Shown here: piece after piece, positions 39,650-50,598 of the stretch
Numbering within the stretch: the first letter of the stretch is position 1
Layout: each line of letters starts with the position of its first letter
DNA from: Proteus sp. FME41
GTDB taxonomy: Bacteria > Pseudomonadota > Gammaproteobacteria > Enterobacterales > Enterobacteriaceae
NCBI RefSeq assembly: GCF_014897315.1
Contig: NZ_JABUYL010000012.1
Span: forward strand, 62,001-126,000
Direction of reading: 5' to 3'
DNA: 64,000 bases
Notes under the pieces: model-generated
Seen by the model: only the letters and a program-made list of their open reading frames with translations
Told to the model about the DNA's origin: nothing
Databases searched by the model: none
Position numbers and translations under genes: made by a program

Positions 39650-40306
39650 CAGTTAACCAAACAAGTAGGACAAGGTGATAGTCAGATCTCTATATTGCAG
39701 GGTGTTGAGTTAGTTGTCGAGCCCGCACAAACAATTGCGTTAATTGGTGAATCTGGATCAGGTAAATCGACGCTGTTAGGCATTATTGCAGGTCTTGATG
39801 ATGGAAGTGCGGGCTGTGTGAAATTAATGGGGCATGATCTTACAACAATGAATGAAGAGGCACGCGCTAAGTTACGTGCTGAGCATGTTGGTTTTGTTTT
39901 TCAATCATTTATGTTGATCCCAACCTTGAATGCACTCGAAAATGTGCAGTTGCCCGCATTATTAAAAGGCGAGTCAGAAAAACACAGCCGTAAGCGTGCT
40001 GTTGATTTACTTAAGCTGTTAGGATTAGGTGAACGCATATTCCATATGCCTGCACAGCTTTCAGGTGGTGAACAACAACGGGTAGCATTGGCAAGAGCAT
40101 TTTGTACTCAGCCCGCTATTCTTTTTGCTGACGAGCCAACAGGGAATTTAGATCGCAAAACGGGAGATAAAATCGCTGATTTGCTGTTTTCTCTCAATCG
40201 AGATTATGCAACAACATTGATTTTAGTTACCCATGACAATGAGTTGGCTGCTCGTTGTCAGCGGCGTTTACGATTAGTTGATGGACAACTTAAGGAGGAG
40301 TCATGA
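39620..40306 (+). CDS. ybbA: YbbA, ABC transporter ATPase (YbbAP exporter)
   Basis: This 228-residue ATPase has Walker A GESGSGKST (near residues 43-51), the signature LSGGEQQR (near 147-154) and Walker B ILFADEPTG (near 166-174). It pairs with YbbP; the ybbP ATG overlaps its stop by four bases. Its start codon lies inside the tesA gene on the other strand. By family (MacB/LolD-like) it powers a mechanotransmission-type exporter acting on periplasmic lipids or hydrophobic compounds; TesA beside it is a lipid hydrolase. Confidence 0.95.
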   Translation: MSSKKVLEVHQLTKQVGQGDSQISILQGVELVVEPAQTIALIGESGSGKSTLLGIIAGLDDGSAGCVKLMGHDLTTMNEEARAKLRAEHVGFVFQSFMLIPTLNALENVQLPALLKGESEKHSRKRAVDLLKLLGLGERIFHMPAQLSGGEQQRVALARAFCTQPAILFADEPTGNLDRKTGDKIADLLFSLNRDYATTLILVTHDNELAARCQRRLRLVDGQLKEES

Positions 40307-42744
40307 TTTGGCGTTGGTTCTGGCGTGAATGGCGTTCTCCTGCATTATTAATTGTTTGGCTTTCTTTAGCACTTGCGGTCGCTTGTGTGCTTGCTTTAGG
40401 GCGCATAGGTGATCGTATTGATAAAAGTATTTATGCTCAAAGCCGAGATTTAATTGCGGGCGATTTAGTGTTGCGAGCATCTTATCCCATTGATGAAAAC
40501 TGGCTTGCTGAGGCGAAAAAAATGGGATTAACCCTCAGTCGCCAAATGCAATTTACTACAATGTCTTATGCTCCAGAAGGAGATACACCACAGCTTGCAT
40601 TAGTTAAAGCCACTGATAATTTGTATCCACTTTATGGTGAATTAGAAACAGAACCAGCGGGCTTAAAACCAGAAAAAGGCACAGCACTTGTAGGTGCACG
40701 ATTACTGGAACTGCTTGATATAAAAGTTGGCGATAAAATTGATGTAGGTGATGCTACATTTACGATCAGTGGTGTATTAATTCAAGAGCCTGATAGCGGA
40801 TTCAACCCTTTCCAAATAGCGCCACGTATTTTAATTAATCTTGATGATGTCGAATCAACAGGTGCAGTACAACCGGGCAGCCGTCTGACTTATCGTTATA
40901 TGTTTGCGGGCGATGAATCGGTAATTGATAGCTATCAGCAACGTTTTGATCCGTTATTAAAACCCGATCAACGTTGGAACAGCTTAAAACTAGACAGTGG
41001 TGCACTTTCACAATCGATGGAAAGAGCAAAAAACTTTCTTTTACTTTCTGCGTTGTTAACGTTATTACTTGCCATATCGGCAGTCGCGGTTTCAATGGCA
41101 CACTATTGCCGTAGTCGGCATACTTTAATTGCAGTGCTGAAAACCCTAGGTGCAGACAAACGTGCATTGAGAAAGTGGATTGTTGGGCAATGGGGAGTGA
41201 TCCTTATTGGCGCGATTGTTGTCGGTTCATTAGTCGGGCTTATTTTTGAAGCTATCTTGCTACAAATATTAACGCCTGTTTTACCTAAACGGTTACCTGA
41301 AGCGAGTTTTTTACCGTGGTTTTGGTCAGTGGGTTCTTTATTGTTAATCGCTTTATTAACAGGATTAAGACCTTATTATCAACTAATGGCAACACAACCT
41401 TCCCGTGTATTAAGAAGTGATACTACGGCACCAGTGTGGCCTCTTCGTTATTATTTGCCCCTTGTGGCGTTAATTGTTGTCAGTACTTTAACACTGTTTG
41501 CGGGTACAGGGGTTTTACTGTGGTCAATTTTATTAGGGATTGTTGTTATTGCCTTTTTACTTGGGGTGATTGGCTGGCTAGGATTGTGGGTATTAAAACA
41601 GTTTAAATTCCGTCAATTAAGTGCACGTTTAGCGGTGACTCGCCTATTACGGCAACCTTTTCAAACAATGACTCAACTGGCTGCTTTTGCACTTTCATTT
41701 ATGTTGTTAACGCTATTGGTACTGATCCAAGGTGATTTATTAGAAAAATGGCAAAAACAGTTACCAGAAGATAGTCCTAATTATTTTCTGATCAATATGT
41801 CACAGCCTCAAGTTCAAGACATTAATACCTTATTGGCGCAATACAACGTTGAACCTACGGATGCTTATCCTGTGGTATTAGCGCGTTTAACACAGATCAA
41901 TGAGAGTAACGCCAAGGAGTGGGCGGATAAACGTGATGCAGGAAATAACACTGTACGTCGAGAACTTAACTTAACGTGGCACAGTGAATTACCCAAAGAT
42001 AACGTGATTATCGAAGGAACATGGCCGCCTGTCGGTAATGGGGTCTCTCTTGATCAAGGCGTTGCTGAACAACTGAAAATTAAACTGGGTGATGAGTTAA
42101 CTTTTGTGGGAGATACCCGTGAATTTAAGTCGATAGTGACCAGTATTCGTCATGTTGATTGGGAGAATATGCGTCCTAATTTTTTCTTTATTTTCTCAGA
42201 AGAAGGGTTAAGTAATCAGCCAGAAAAATGGATGAGTAGCTTTTATTATAATGGTGATGGTGCGTTAATTACGGCACTTAATCGACAATTCCCTACAGTC
42301 AGTGTGTTAGATACAGGTGCCTTAATTCAGCAAGTTCAGCAAATCTTACAGCAAGTCAGTCGAGCCTTAGAGATTATGGTGGGGCTGGTGATGATCTGTG
42401 GTGCATTATTGTTGGTTGCTCAAATTCAAGTCGGCATGACGCAACGACGAATTGAGCTGGTGGTTTATCGTACATTAGGGGCGGGTAAATCATTATTACG
42501 CCGTACACTGTGGGCAGAATTTGCTTTATTGGGCTTAATGGCGGGTTTAGCTGCCGCAGTGGGCGCAGAGGTGGCATTAGGTTTATTACAAAAATCGGTA
42601 TTTAATTTCCCTTGGCAACCTCAGTGGGGAATGTGGCTTACCGTGCCTGTTGTCGCAGCATTATTACTTTCTCTATGTGGTAGTCTTTTAGGCGTTAGAT
42701 TGTTGCAAGACAAAGGGCAATATCGACGTATTCAAGGCGAGTAA
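40303..42744 (+). CDS. ybbP: YbbP, ABC transporter permease (FtsX/MacB superfamily)
   Basis: The 813-residue protein has about ten membrane helices and two FtsX-type domains, with a periplasmic MacB-like domain between the first helix and the second group (residues about 45-225) and a second one later (residues about 480-670). It overlaps ybbA by ATGA. It is full length against the E. coli 804. The transported molecule is not established; a link to TesA is suggested by conserved adjacency. Confidence 0.95.
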   Translation: MIWRWFWREWRSPALLIVWLSLALAVACVLALGRIGDRIDKSIYAQSRDLIAGDLVLRASYPIDENWLAEAKKMGLTLSRQMQFTTMSYAPEGDTPQLALVKATDNLYPLYGELETEPAGLKPEKGTALVGARLLELLDIKVGDKIDVGDATFTISGVLIQEPDSGFNPFQIAPRILINLDDVESTGAVQPGSRLTYRYMFAGDESVIDSYQQRFDPLLKPDQRWNSLKLDSGALSQSMERAKNFLLLSALLTLLLAISAVAVSMAHYCRSRHTLIAVLKTLGADKRALRKWIVGQWGVILIGAIVVGSLVGLIFEAILLQILTPVLPKRLPEASFLPWFWSVGSLLLIALLTGLRPYYQLMATQPSRVLRSDTTAPVWPLRYYLPLVALIVVSTLTLFAGTGVLLWSILLGIVVIAFLLGVIGWLGLWVLKQFKFRQLSARLAVTRLLRQPFQTMTQLAAFALSFMLLTLLVLIQGDLLEKWQKQLPEDSPNYFLINMSQPQVQDINTLLAQYNVEPTDAYPVVLARLTQINESNAKEWADKRDAGNNTVRRELNLTWHSELPKDNVIIEGTWPPVGNGVSLDQGVAEQLKIKLGDELTFVGDTREFKSIVTSIRHVDWENMRPNFFFIFSEEGLSNQPEKWMSSFYYNGDGALITALNRQFPTVSVLDTGALIQQVQQILQQVSRALEIMVGLVMICGALLLVAQIQVGMTQRRIELVVYRTLGAGKSLLRRTLWAEFALLGLMAGLAAAVGAEVALGLLQKSVFNFPWQPQWGMWLTVPVVAALLLSLCGSLLGVRLLQDKGQYRRIQGE

Positions 42745-42780
42745 CTGACAGAGATAGTGGCTCATAAATTTAAGTAAATA

Positions 42781-42817
42781 AAATGCTGATATTGGAATAA
42801 CATCAGCATTTTTTTCT
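42781..42817. terminator. Terminator between ybbP and speF
   Basis: AAATGCTGAT pairs with ATCAGCATTT around an 11-base loop and is followed by seven T on the plus strand. It lies between two convergent genes. Confidence 0.85.
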
Positions 42818-42834
42818 TAAGAAGAATAAAGAGA

Positions 42835-44997
42835 TTAATTCTTTATGACATAAGCATAAATACGTTTACTGCCATCTTGCTCATCGTAAATATAAACACC
42901 TTGAAGTTCAGTTGAAAAACCGGGTAGTTGATTAATAGTGACTTCAAGGGCTTTGAAATAACGCAACACCGCACCACTCCAAATTTCACCGGGTACAGCA
43001 CATAAAACACCGGGTGGATAAGGTAATGCGCCTTCTGCGGCGATCCTACCGTCTAATTGACTTAACGGTAAAAACTCTACATTGCCACGTACAAATTCAA
43101 TATTAGCATGTTGAGGGCTTAGCGCTCGCTTAGGAAAATAATTTTTTCTAAACATCTGTTTTTGCAGTAACTTGATATTGTATTTGATACAAATATCATG
43201 CATTTCCTGACAGAGTTGGCGCAATGTATAACCCTGATAACGAGATTGATAACGACGATAAACGGAAGGTAATACGTGTTCTAATGGAGCATCATCAATG
43301 AGCAATCTCTCAAATCTTACAATCAATGAAATTAGGCGTTCAAATTTTTCACTATGTGCCGCAGGTGTGAGTAAAAATAGAATAGAATTTAAATCACTTT
43401 TTTCAGGAATAACACCATGTTCCCGTAAGTAGTTTGCCAAAATAGATGCAGGTACACCAAAAGCTTCATATTCACCCGTATGAGGATCAATACCTGGTGT
43501 TGTGAGCATTAATTTACAAGGATCAACAAAGTATTGATTAACGGCATATCCGTTAAAAGCGTGCCAATTATCATTGGGAATAAAATTAAAAAATCGCTGA
43601 TCAGACGCTATTTCATCTGTGTCGTGATCTTGCCAAGCAACACCATCTACAATTTCAGGAATAAAAGGCTTAATAAACTGGCACTGCTTTAGTAATGATT
43701 TACGTGCTTCGATACCTTGCTTAACACAGTTCATCCACATTGTTTCACCGCTTTTGCCCGAATGCATTTTTGCATTGACATCAAGGGCGGCAAAAAGGGG
43801 GTAAAAAGGGCTAGTAGATGCATGCATCATAAAGGCATTATTCATACGTTTATGGTTAACATATCGTGGCTGCCCTTTGATATGAGCATCTTTTTTATGT
43901 ATCTGCGAGGTTTGTGAAAAACCGGCTAGTTGCTTATGAACAGATTGAGTGACGAGAATACCAGGATCGTTTTCATTAAGCGTCAGCAATAAAGGCGAAC
44001 ACTGTTTCATCATCGGAATAAACTGTTCATAACCGACCCAAGCGGAATCAAATAAAATATAATCACAAAGATGACCAATTTTATCAACAACTTGCCTTGC
44101 ATTGTAAATCGTGCCGTCATAAGTACCAAGCTGAATAACCGCTAAACGAAAAGGACGCTTATCGAATTGGCGTTCTGGCGTAATCTCTGCAATTTGTTGG
44201 CGTAAATAGCTCTCTTCAAAGCAATGCGCATCAATACCACCGATAAAACCAAAAGGGTTGCGAGCTGTTTCTAAATAAATAGGAGTGGCACCCGCTTGAA
44301 TAAGTGCGCCATGATGATTGGATTTATGATTATTTCTATCAAATAATACTAAATCATTGGGTGCCAATAATGCATTTAAAGCGACTTTATTCGAAGAGGA
44401 TGTCCCATTTAAAACAAAATAGGTTTTATCCGCATTAAACACTTGTGCTGCAAAGGCTTGAGCATCATAAGGTGCGCCTTCATGAATAAGTAAATCACCC
44501 ATCTCGACATCCGCATTACACAGATCAGCGCGAAAAAGGTTCTCACCAAAATATTGATAAAACTGTTCGCCTGCGGGATGACGACGAAAAAATTCACCAC
44601 CTTGATGACCAGGGCAATCAAATGCGACATTTTTTTCAGCAACATAATTTACTAAGCGTGAGAAAAATGGCGTAGTCAGATTTTCTTCATATTGATGAGC
44701 CGCTTTATTGATCATCATACTATTTTTTTGATATGCGTTTTTATCTGTAATAACAATGCCTGAAACCTGATTAAGTAAATCGGCATTTACCGTATCGTTA
44801 AGATTTACCGCAATAAATACGGGCAATTGAAAACCTGTTTGCTGAATGCGTGTTAACTCACCGGATTCAATATCCAATAGTGACATTATAACGGCTGACA
44901 CTTGCGTTAAATTTGCATCAGCAATATCAATAATAGGGCGTTCACAAGAAAAGTAGTGTGAAAGCGAGGGGTGACACGCCAACTTCATTTTTTTCAT
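42835..44997 (-). CDS. speF: Ornithine decarboxylase, SpeF-type
   Basis: This 720-residue PLP enzyme is a full-length fold-type I ornithine/lysine/arginine decarboxylase. QSVHKQLAGFSQTSQIHKK (near residue 355) contains the PLP lysine. CPGHQGGEFFRRHPAG and ALPYPPGVLCAVPGEIW look more like inducible SpeF than SpeC. It converts ornithine to putrescine. The usual downstream potE antiporter is absent: a terminator and the convergent ybbP gene follow. I see no clear SpeFL-type leader upstream. Ornithine decarboxylase separates P. mirabilis from most other Proteus species, and putrescine supports swarming in that species. Confidence 0.95.
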   Translation of the reverse strand: MKKMKLACHPSLSHYFSCERPIIDIADANLTQVSAVIMSLLDIESGELTRIQQTGFQLPVFIAVNLNDTVNADLLNQVSGIVITDKNAYQKNSMMINKAAHQYEENLTTPFFSRLVNYVAEKNVAFDCPGHQGGEFFRRHPAGEQFYQYFGENLFRADLCNADVEMGDLLIHEGAPYDAQAFAAQVFNADKTYFVLNGTSSSNKVALNALLAPNDLVLFDRNNHKSNHHGALIQAGATPIYLETARNPFGFIGGIDAHCFEESYLRQQIAEITPERQFDKRPFRLAVIQLGTYDGTIYNARQVVDKIGHLCDYILFDSAWVGYEQFIPMMKQCSPLLLTLNENDPGILVTQSVHKQLAGFSQTSQIHKKDAHIKGQPRYVNHKRMNNAFMMHASTSPFYPLFAALDVNAKMHSGKSGETMWMNCVKQGIEARKSLLKQCQFIKPFIPEIVDGVAWQDHDTDEIASDQRFFNFIPNDNWHAFNGYAVNQYFVDPCKLMLTTPGIDPHTGEYEAFGVPASILANYLREHGVIPEKSDLNSILFLLTPAAHSEKFERLISLIVRFERLLIDDAPLEHVLPSVYRRYQSRYQGYTLRQLCQEMHDICIKYNIKLLQKQMFRKNYFPKRALSPQHANIEFVRGNVEFLPLSQLDGRIAAEGALPYPPGVLCAVPGEIWSGAVLRYFKALEVTINQLPGFSTELQGVYIYDEQDGSKRIYAYVIKN

Positions 44998-45086
44998 TAC
45001 ACTCGTGTTTTAATCAATAGAAGAATTGGCAAACAATATACTTGGTTGTGAATACGATTGAAATGAATGAAGCAATAAAAATGATA

Positions 45087-45113
45087 ATGTTATGCATGTT
45101 AAGTGCATAACAT
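45087..45113. repeat. 10-base perfect inverted repeat between mscS-like gene and speF
   Basis: ATGTTATGCA (45087-45096) is inverted as TGCATAACAT (45104-45113) around seven bases. It is 64 bases after the mscS-like stop and 90 bases before the speF start. A weak T-rich stretch follows on the minus strand, so it may be a terminator for the channel gene or an operator for speF. Confidence 0.6.
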
Positions 45114-45176
45114 ACCATTATAAGTGATAAGTAAAAGGGTAAGCTTATGGAGAGATTGACTTATCCTTTCCAATAT

Positions 45177-46199
45177 TTATGCAATGGATGACGGCTTTTC
45201 GATATAAACTGTTTGAGATGGAAATGCAAAGTCAGCACCATGTTTATGCACAATCTCAATTATCTTTAAATAGACGTCTTGTTGCGCCGCAAGCCATTCT
45301 GCCCAGACCGTTGTTTTAGTAAAACAATACACCATGATATTGAGTGACGAGTCTGCAAATTGATTAAAATAGACCAACAATGTTTGTTGAGTATCTATCT
45401 TGTCATTTTGCATTAGCATTGTGCGGATATCTTCGACAATTATGCCAATTTTATCTGAGTCTTCATAACGTAAACCGAGTTCAGTTTCAATACGTCGGTT
45501 GGTCATTCGACCAGGATTCTCTACACTAATTGAGGAAAAAATTGAGTTTGGGATATAAAGTGGGCGATGATCAAAGGTGATAATTTTTGTGATACGCCAA
45601 CCAATTTCTACTACGGTGCCTTCAATATTACGATCAGGAGAACGTACCCAATCACCAATATTAAAAGGGCGATCAAAATAGAGCATGACACCAGAAAAAA
45701 GGTTACTTAGTACATCTTTACTTGCCATGCCAATGGCAATACCACCCAATCCCCCAAATGTCATTAAACCAGATAAGCTCATTCCAAAGTGCTCACCAAA
45801 CAATAAAATGATAATGACAAAAAGGGTAATTTTAAATATACGTGAAATAATACGTGCAGAGGTGGGATCACTGCCTTTTTTAATTTGAGATTGCTCTAAT
45901 CTATTAATTAATAAGAAAAATTTTCGCATTAAAATTAAAGCGATACCAACATAAGTGAAGAAATTAATCATTCTAAAAGAGATAAAATGAAGATTAAAAT
46001 CGACCACTGCCATTTCACAATATTGGCTTAAGATAATCACTAAACTACAAAGAAAGACAGCTTGGCTGATATGAATAATAATATTTCTACGACGTTTTTT
46101 CTTTTTGTCATGAAAAAGAGAGACGACAACAAAAGCAACAAAACAGGCTAAGGCAATACCTATACCTATTGAGTATTTTATTATTAATGCATCATTCAT
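45177..46199 (-). CDS. MscS-family mechanosensitive channel
   Basis: The 340-residue protein has about four membrane helices; the pore-lining motif [25 protein letters not shown] lies near residues 148-172, followed by the [11 protein letters not shown] start of the MscS beta domain. It is a small-conductance-type osmotic safety valve of the inner membrane. It is longer than E. coli MscS (286), with extra N-terminal helices, and I do not assign a specific paralogue name. Confidence 0.9.
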   Translation of the reverse strand: MNDALIIKYSIGIGIALACFVAFVVVSLFHDKKKKRRRNIIIHISQAVFLCSLVIILSQYCEMAVVDFNLHFISFRMINFFTYVGIALILMRKFFLLINRLEQSQIKKGSDPTSARIISRIFKITLFVIIILLFGEHFGMSLSGLMTFGGLGGIAIGMASKDVLSNLFSGVMLYFDRPFNIGDWVRSPDRNIEGTVVEIGWRITKIITFDHRPLYIPNSIFSSISVENPGRMTNRRIETELGLRYEDSDKIGIIVEDIRTMLMQNDKIDTQQTLLVYFNQFADSSLNIMVYCFTKTTVWAEWLAAQQDVYLKIIEIVHKHGADFAFPSQTVYIEKPSSIA

Positions 46200-46265
46200 C
46201 AGCTTAACGTCTCCTAGAAAATGCGTTTATATTATAGAGAACTTACTATCTTACTTATTTCACTG

Positions 46266-47525
46266 TTATTTCTTTTGCTCACTTGCATGCTGAAATTTAG
46301 GATAAGCGGGAGGCTTCATAAATAACGTTACCGCTAAAATCAGTAAAACAGGCAAGGCTAAAATTAAGAATGCAGGGGTAAAACTACCCGAGATATCTTT
46401 AATTGCACCTGCAAAGAAAGGAGCTAAACAGGCAAGTGTTGAAATTAAATTCATGACTGAAAATAGCTCAAGATAAGGTGCGCGGCCAAAATAATTAGCA
46501 AGCAATATACTTGATGCTAAGAATGTCATGCCGTAACCAATACCCACACAAACCGTAAATAAAATAAGGTAAGTCCAAGAGTTCGCCATACTGAGTGCGA
46601 ATAAGCCAAGCACAATAATACTCAAACTCGCGATAAGCAGCTTTTTAGGTTCTAACCATTCACCAATGGCACCTCCTGCTAAGCGTGAAAAAGCATTGAT
46701 AAAGGCCATTGTGCTTAATAGTGTGGCAGCAATAGTCTCACTAAAGCCATTTTCAATAATGTGTGCAACGGCAAAGCTATTCACTGTAATACCGCACCAC
46801 AAAAAGGCAGTGTAAGTGGCGGCGATAACATAAAATTGCCATGTTCTTAAGGCATGACGTGCAGTCCAAATTTCTTTGGTTTGATAGATACGTTTTGTGG
46901 TTTGCAGTTGGCTAATTTTTTTAGCGTGTTCTTGTTCTTTACTGCCTTCACGTAAAAATAAAATAGTGATGAGGGTAATAATGGTCAGTGTAATTGCTGA
47001 GATAAGCCAATGCATCCGCCATGTATGCCATAAATGCGTGGCTAAAAAATAGATCCAAGGGCCTGCAACACCGCCTAATCCACCAATCGTAAAATAAACC
47101 CCGAAGGCAAAAGATTGCTTTTCAAATAAGCGAGAAATCACATAAGTTCCGGGAACAGTGGCAAGTAAGGTAAATCCAATCCCTAACAACGCGGTACCCA
47201 GGAAATAGCGTGCAATGGTGTAGGTTTCATAAAGAAAATAGAAACCGCTGACGAAGATCATCAACCCAATAAGAAGTGTAAAGCGAACACTTAATTTACG
47301 AATAAGTAATGTAGGTAAAAAGCTTGCAAGGCCACAAGTTAACCCTAATAACGTAAAACCAAGGCCCGCTTGTGTCCAGTTCCACTCTAGCTCACTTATC
47401 ATGCTAGGAAGAACAACACCTAAAGAAGTAAATGTGGTTGCAGTAGCTAAAAAATACACTAAACCCAGCAATATCAGCATGCTCCACTGATAAACGGGCC
47501 CGAAACTCTGTTGCGTGGCTTGCAT
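46266..47525 (-). CDS. MFS transporter, substrate unknown
   Basis: This 419-residue protein has about 12 membrane helices and a polar central loop (near residues 195-225). Its plan resembles the oxalate/monocarboxylate-type MFS subgroup, but no substrate can be read. It lies between the channel gene and purK, a place that holds the allantoin genes in E. coli. Confidence 0.82.
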   Translation of the reverse strand: MQATQQSFGPVYQWSMLILLGLVYFLATATTFTSLGVVLPSMISELEWNWTQAGLGFTLLGLTCGLASFLPTLLIRKLSVRFTLLIGLMIFVSGFYFLYETYTIARYFLGTALLGIGFTLLATVPGTYVISRLFEKQSFAFGVYFTIGGLGGVAGPWIYFLATHLWHTWRMHWLISAITLTIITLITILFLREGSKEQEHAKKISQLQTTKRIYQTKEIWTARHALRTWQFYVIAATYTAFLWCGITVNSFAVAHIIENGFSETIAATLLSTMAFINAFSRLAGGAIGEWLEPKKLLIASLSIIVLGLFALSMANSWTYLILFTVCVGIGYGMTFLASSILLANYFGRAPYLELFSVMNLISTLACLAPFFAGAIKDISGSFTPAFLILALPVLLILAVTLFMKPPAYPKFQHASEQKK

Positions 47526-47580
47526 CCTGACTCCATCAAACGGGTGCAGTAACCTGAATAATCAGGAGAAAATAGCGAAT

Positions 47581-47607
47581 AACAGGCCCTTTTATTTAAG
47601 GCCTGTT
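47581..47607. terminator. Possible terminator hairpin after purK
   Basis: AACAGGCC pairs with GGCCTGTT across an 11-base loop, 41 bases beyond the purK stop. There is no T-run on either side, so it may be rho-independent only weakly or serve another role. Confidence 0.4.
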
Positions 47608-47648
47608 CATTTAAAGGCTATTATTCTCTAACTTTATGAGTCGGACTG

Positions 47649-48716
47649 CTAGCTTAATTTTTCTAAAGCCCATTTGATAGGGTATTGATAAGCGTCATCA
47701 AGCAGAGGGCTTAATGAATTTAGCGTATCTTTAAGGGGTTGGTTATCACGGTGAACTAAATTGAGATGTCCCACTTTACGCGCAGGGCGGACTTCTTTCT
47801 CATACCAATGTAAATGGACTAATGGCAATGAAAGCCATTGTGGATGAATATCAGTACCAATCAAATTGACCATTACAGCTGGTTGGCAAACTTCGGGTTT
47901 TGGCATGGGTAAATCTAAGATTGCCCGTAAATGTAACTCAAATTGGCTAATAGAAGCACCATTTTGTGTCCAATGACCGCTGTTATGGACTCGAGGAGCT
48001 AATTCATTGATAAGTAATTTATCACCAACGATAAAGCATTCCATTGCCATTACACCGACATAATTGAGCTTATTAAGGATAGCTGTCAGCATTTTTTCTG
48101 CTGATTGTTGTAACTCGGGTATTGGTGCTGGTAATGCAACGCTCATGCGTAAGATACCGTCTTGATGCAGATTATGAGTTAACGGATAAAAAACACAGTT
48201 TCCCTTACTGTCTCTTGCGCCCACTAATGAAACTTCACCCGAGAAGGGAATACCTTGCTCAACGATGCATTCACCATAAATCTCAGAGGGCAATTGTTGT
48301 TGTTCCCCTGAATGAATACGCCATTGACCACGACCGTCATAACCGCCAATGCGGCGCTTCACAATGAGAAAATCACCCAATTGAGCAAAAATATCCGACC
48401 ACTGGGCTGGAGACGTTAAAGGTTGCCAAGGTGCAGTGGCTAAGCCTAGTTCATCAAGAAGTTGTTTTTGAGGCAGCCTATCGGCAAGTAATGGAAAAAT
48501 ATCGCGGTTTACAAAGTTAGTGTGACGTTCTAATTCTTTGGTTAATGCGGTTTCAGGCCAGCGTTCAATTTCAGCCGTGATAATACTTTTTTGATAAGGA
48601 ACGGCTTCAGGTTCAGCATCAAGTCCTACTGGATAAACGGCAATACCTAAAGGTTCACCGGCTTGTCTTAACATTCGACCTAATTGACCATTTCCAAGGA
48701 CACAAACAGGCTTCAT
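47649..48716 (-). CDS. purK: PurK, N5-carboxyaminoimidazole ribonucleotide synthase
   Basis: The 355-residue ATP-grasp enzyme begins with [15 protein letters not shown] and has [13 protein letters not shown] (near residues 125-137) and [13 protein letters not shown] (near 236-248). It carboxylates AIR with ATP and bicarbonate in purine synthesis. Its start overlaps the purE stop by four bases, giving the classic purEK operon. Confidence 0.97.
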   Translation of the reverse strand: MKPVCVLGNGQLGRMLRQAGEPLGIAVYPVGLDAEPEAVPYQKSIITAEIERWPETALTKELERHTNFVNRDIFPLLADRLPQKQLLDELGLATAPWQPLTSPAQWSDIFAQLGDFLIVKRRIGGYDGRGQWRIHSGEQQQLPSEIYGECIVEQGIPFSGEVSLVGARDSKGNCVFYPLTHNLHQDGILRMSVALPAPIPELQQSAEKMLTAILNKLNYVGVMAMECFIVGDKLLINELAPRVHNSGHWTQNGASISQFELHLRAILDLPMPKPEVCQPAVMVNLIGTDIHPQWLSLPLVHLHWYEKEVRPARKVGHLNLVHRDNQPLKDTLNSLSPLLDDAYQYPIKWALEKLS

Positions 48717-49234
48717 AACGCCTCCCTTGGATCTGGGTTATTTAAAACATCATCTGTTTGTGCAATACGCCATGTTGTTAAAGCATCGAAAATAGCAGGG
48801 GAATGTAACGCTAAAATTTGGGCTGCCAATAAAGCGGCATTGGCGGCGCCCGCTTTACCAATAGCTAATGTTCCAACGGGAATACCTTTGGGCATTTGTA
48901 CAATTGAATAGAGGCTATCAACACCATTTAATGCTGCACTTTGAACAGGAACACCTAATACGGGGACTAAGGTTTTTGCGGCGAGCATTCCTGGTAAATG
49001 CGCGGCTCCACCCGCACCAGCAATAATGACATCAAAGCCATTACTTTTCGCATTTTCAGCAAAGCTAAATAACTTATCAGGGGTGCGATGGGCAGAGACA
49101 ATCTCAATATGGTAAGGAATTTGTAGCGTATCTAATACATCAGCAGCATAAGACATAGTTGCCCAGTCGCTTTTAGAACCCATGACAATGGCGATACGAG
49201 CGGGGGAGGTATTTAGACCAACGTGAGAAGACAT
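48713..49234 (-). CDS. purE: PurE, N5-CAIR mutase
   Basis: The product is 173 residues, full length. The signatures GSKSDWATM (near residues 19-27), SAHRTPDKL (near 49-57) and [11 protein letters not shown] (near 78-88) form the active site. It converts N5-CAIR to CAIR. It is the first gene of purEK and is preceded by a strong PurR box. Confidence 0.98.
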   Translation of the reverse strand: MSSHVGLNTSPARIAIVMGSKSDWATMSYAADVLDTLQIPYHIEIVSAHRTPDKLFSFAENAKSNGFDVIIAGAGGAAHLPGMLAAKTLVPVLGVPVQSAALNGVDSLYSIVQMPKGIPVGTLAIGKAGAANAALLAAQILALHSPAIFDALTTWRIAQTDDVLNNPDPREAL

Positions 49235-49309
49235 TACTTAACTGCTCCTGTAAGCATAAACGGATATAGCCTAATAAACTGAGCATGATAGTATCACGCT
49301 AACACGTCA

Positions 49310-49325
49310 AGGAAAACGTTTGCGT
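49310..49325 (-). promoter_or_regulatory. PurR operator of purEK
   Basis: On the minus strand ACGCAAACGTTTTCCT matches the PurR consensus almost exactly. It lies 76 bases upstream of the purE start codon. Confidence 0.92.
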
Positions 49326-49368
49326 AAAGAAAAAAATGGCTTTTTATAGAGGAAATAAGTGAAATAAC

Positions 49369-50091
49369 TTAAAAAGGAAAATGAATAAGTTCTACTTTTT
49401 CAGTGGTGACTTTAAACATTGAACCTTCAGTATGCCAAGCACCTAATACGCCACGATAATATATTCTGCCTTCAATATCGACAGTATGAACAGCGGGGCG
49501 ATGTGTATGGCCGTGGATCATCCACTGAGTGTTGAATTGTTGAAAGGTATCAATTACAGCTTGCGGATTAACATCCATAATAGAATCAGATTTATACTGA
49601 TTTTCTTGTTGGCTACGCGATCGCATTTTGTCAGCAATACGCAGTCGGATAAACAACGGTAGGCACAAAAATAGGCGTTGGATAAATTTATTGTGCACTT
49701 TTTTACGATAACGTTGATAAGCTTTATCGTCAGTACAAAGTGTATCACCATGCAAAATCAAGATGCGATGTTGATAAATCTGGAGTACTTTTTCTTGGGG
49801 CAGAAGAGTGATGCCACTCTCTTTTGCAAAACGAGAGCCAATTAAAAAATCACGATTTCCATGAATAAAATAGCAAGGTATACCCGCCTTTTTTAGTGTC
49901 ATCAATGCTTGGGCAATATGTTGATGTAATGGATTAGGATCATCATCCCCTATCCAAAAATCAAAAAAATCACCTAAAATATATAGGGCATTGGCGTGAA
50001 TGGCTTGTTCTTTTAGAAAACGAAGAAAACCGGCAGTAATTGCCGGTTCATGTTCACTTAAATGCAGATCTGCAATAAAAAGCGTACACAT
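49369..50091 (-). CDS. lpxH: LpxH, UDP-2,3-diacylglucosamine hydrolase
   Basis: The 240-residue calcineurin-like phosphoesterase has the metal motifs FIADLHLSE (residues 4-12), LGDFFDFW (near 39-46), HGNRDF (near 79-84) and HGDTLC (near 114-119). It makes lipid X in lipid A synthesis at the inner membrane face. It follows ppiB by 12 bases, the conserved order. Confidence 0.97.
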   Translation of the reverse strand: MCTLFIADLHLSEHEPAITAGFLRFLKEQAIHANALYILGDFFDFWIGDDDPNPLHQHIAQALMTLKKAGIPCYFIHGNRDFLIGSRFAKESGITLLPQEKVLQIYQHRILILHGDTLCTDDKAYQRYRKKVHNKFIQRLFLCLPLFIRLRIADKMRSRSQQENQYKSDSIMDVNPQAVIDTFQQFNTQWMIHGHTHRPAVHTVDIEGRIYYRGVLGAWHTEGSMFKVTTEKVELIHFPF

Positions 50092-50103
50092 AAAGAGCTA
50101 GGC

Positions 50104-50598
50104 TTATTCGCTAACTGTTACACTTTTAATGACGATATCTTCACGAGGAACGTCTTGGTGGAAACCGCTACGGCCTGTAGAAACTGCTTTAATTTTGTCA
50201 ACAACATCCATTCCTTCAACGACTTCAGCGAAGACGCAATATCCCCAACCATTGGCATTTTCAGCACGGAAGTTTAAGAAATCGTTATCTGCAACGTTGA
50301 TAAAAAATTGAGCAGTGGCGGAATGTGGATCGTTAGTACGAGCCATTGCTAATGTACCACGGTTATTTGCCAGTCCATTGTTTGCTTCGTTTCTAACAGG
50401 TGCTTTGGTTGCTTTTTGGTTCATACCCGGTTCAAAACCGCCACCTTGGACCATAAAGCCATTGATGACACGGTGGAAGATAGTGTTATCGTAGAATCCT
50501 TCTTTACAGTAGTCTAAAAAATTCTCTACGGTTGCAGGTGCTTTATCTGCAAATGTATTAATCACGATATCGCCGTAATTGGTATGAAAAGTAACCAT
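50104..50598 (-). CDS. ppiB: PpiB, cytoplasmic peptidyl-prolyl cis-trans isomerase
   Basis: This 164-residue cyclophilin has no signal peptide. [18 protein letters not shown] (near residues 40-57) and [22 protein letters not shown] (near residues 80-101) are the cyclophilin signatures. It is likely co-transcribed with lpxH and is divergent from cysS. Confidence 0.97.
   Translation of the reverse strand: MVTFHTNYGDIVINTFADKAPATVENFLDYCKEGFYDNTIFHRVINGFMVQGGGFEPGMNQKATKAPVRNEANNGLANNRGTLAMARTNDPHSATAQFFINVADNDFLNFRAENANGWGYCVFAEVVEGMDVVDKIKAVSTGRSGFHQDVPREDIVIKSVTVSE

Noticed and set aside
40835-41167. 110-codon antisense frame inside ybbP
   Set aside because: Its codon pattern is only the complement of ybbP, a full-length conserved gene.
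44997-45176. SpeFL-type arrest-peptide leader upstream of speF
   Set aside because: I looked for a short Arg/His-rich frame with a ribosome site and found none; only an inverted repeat is present.
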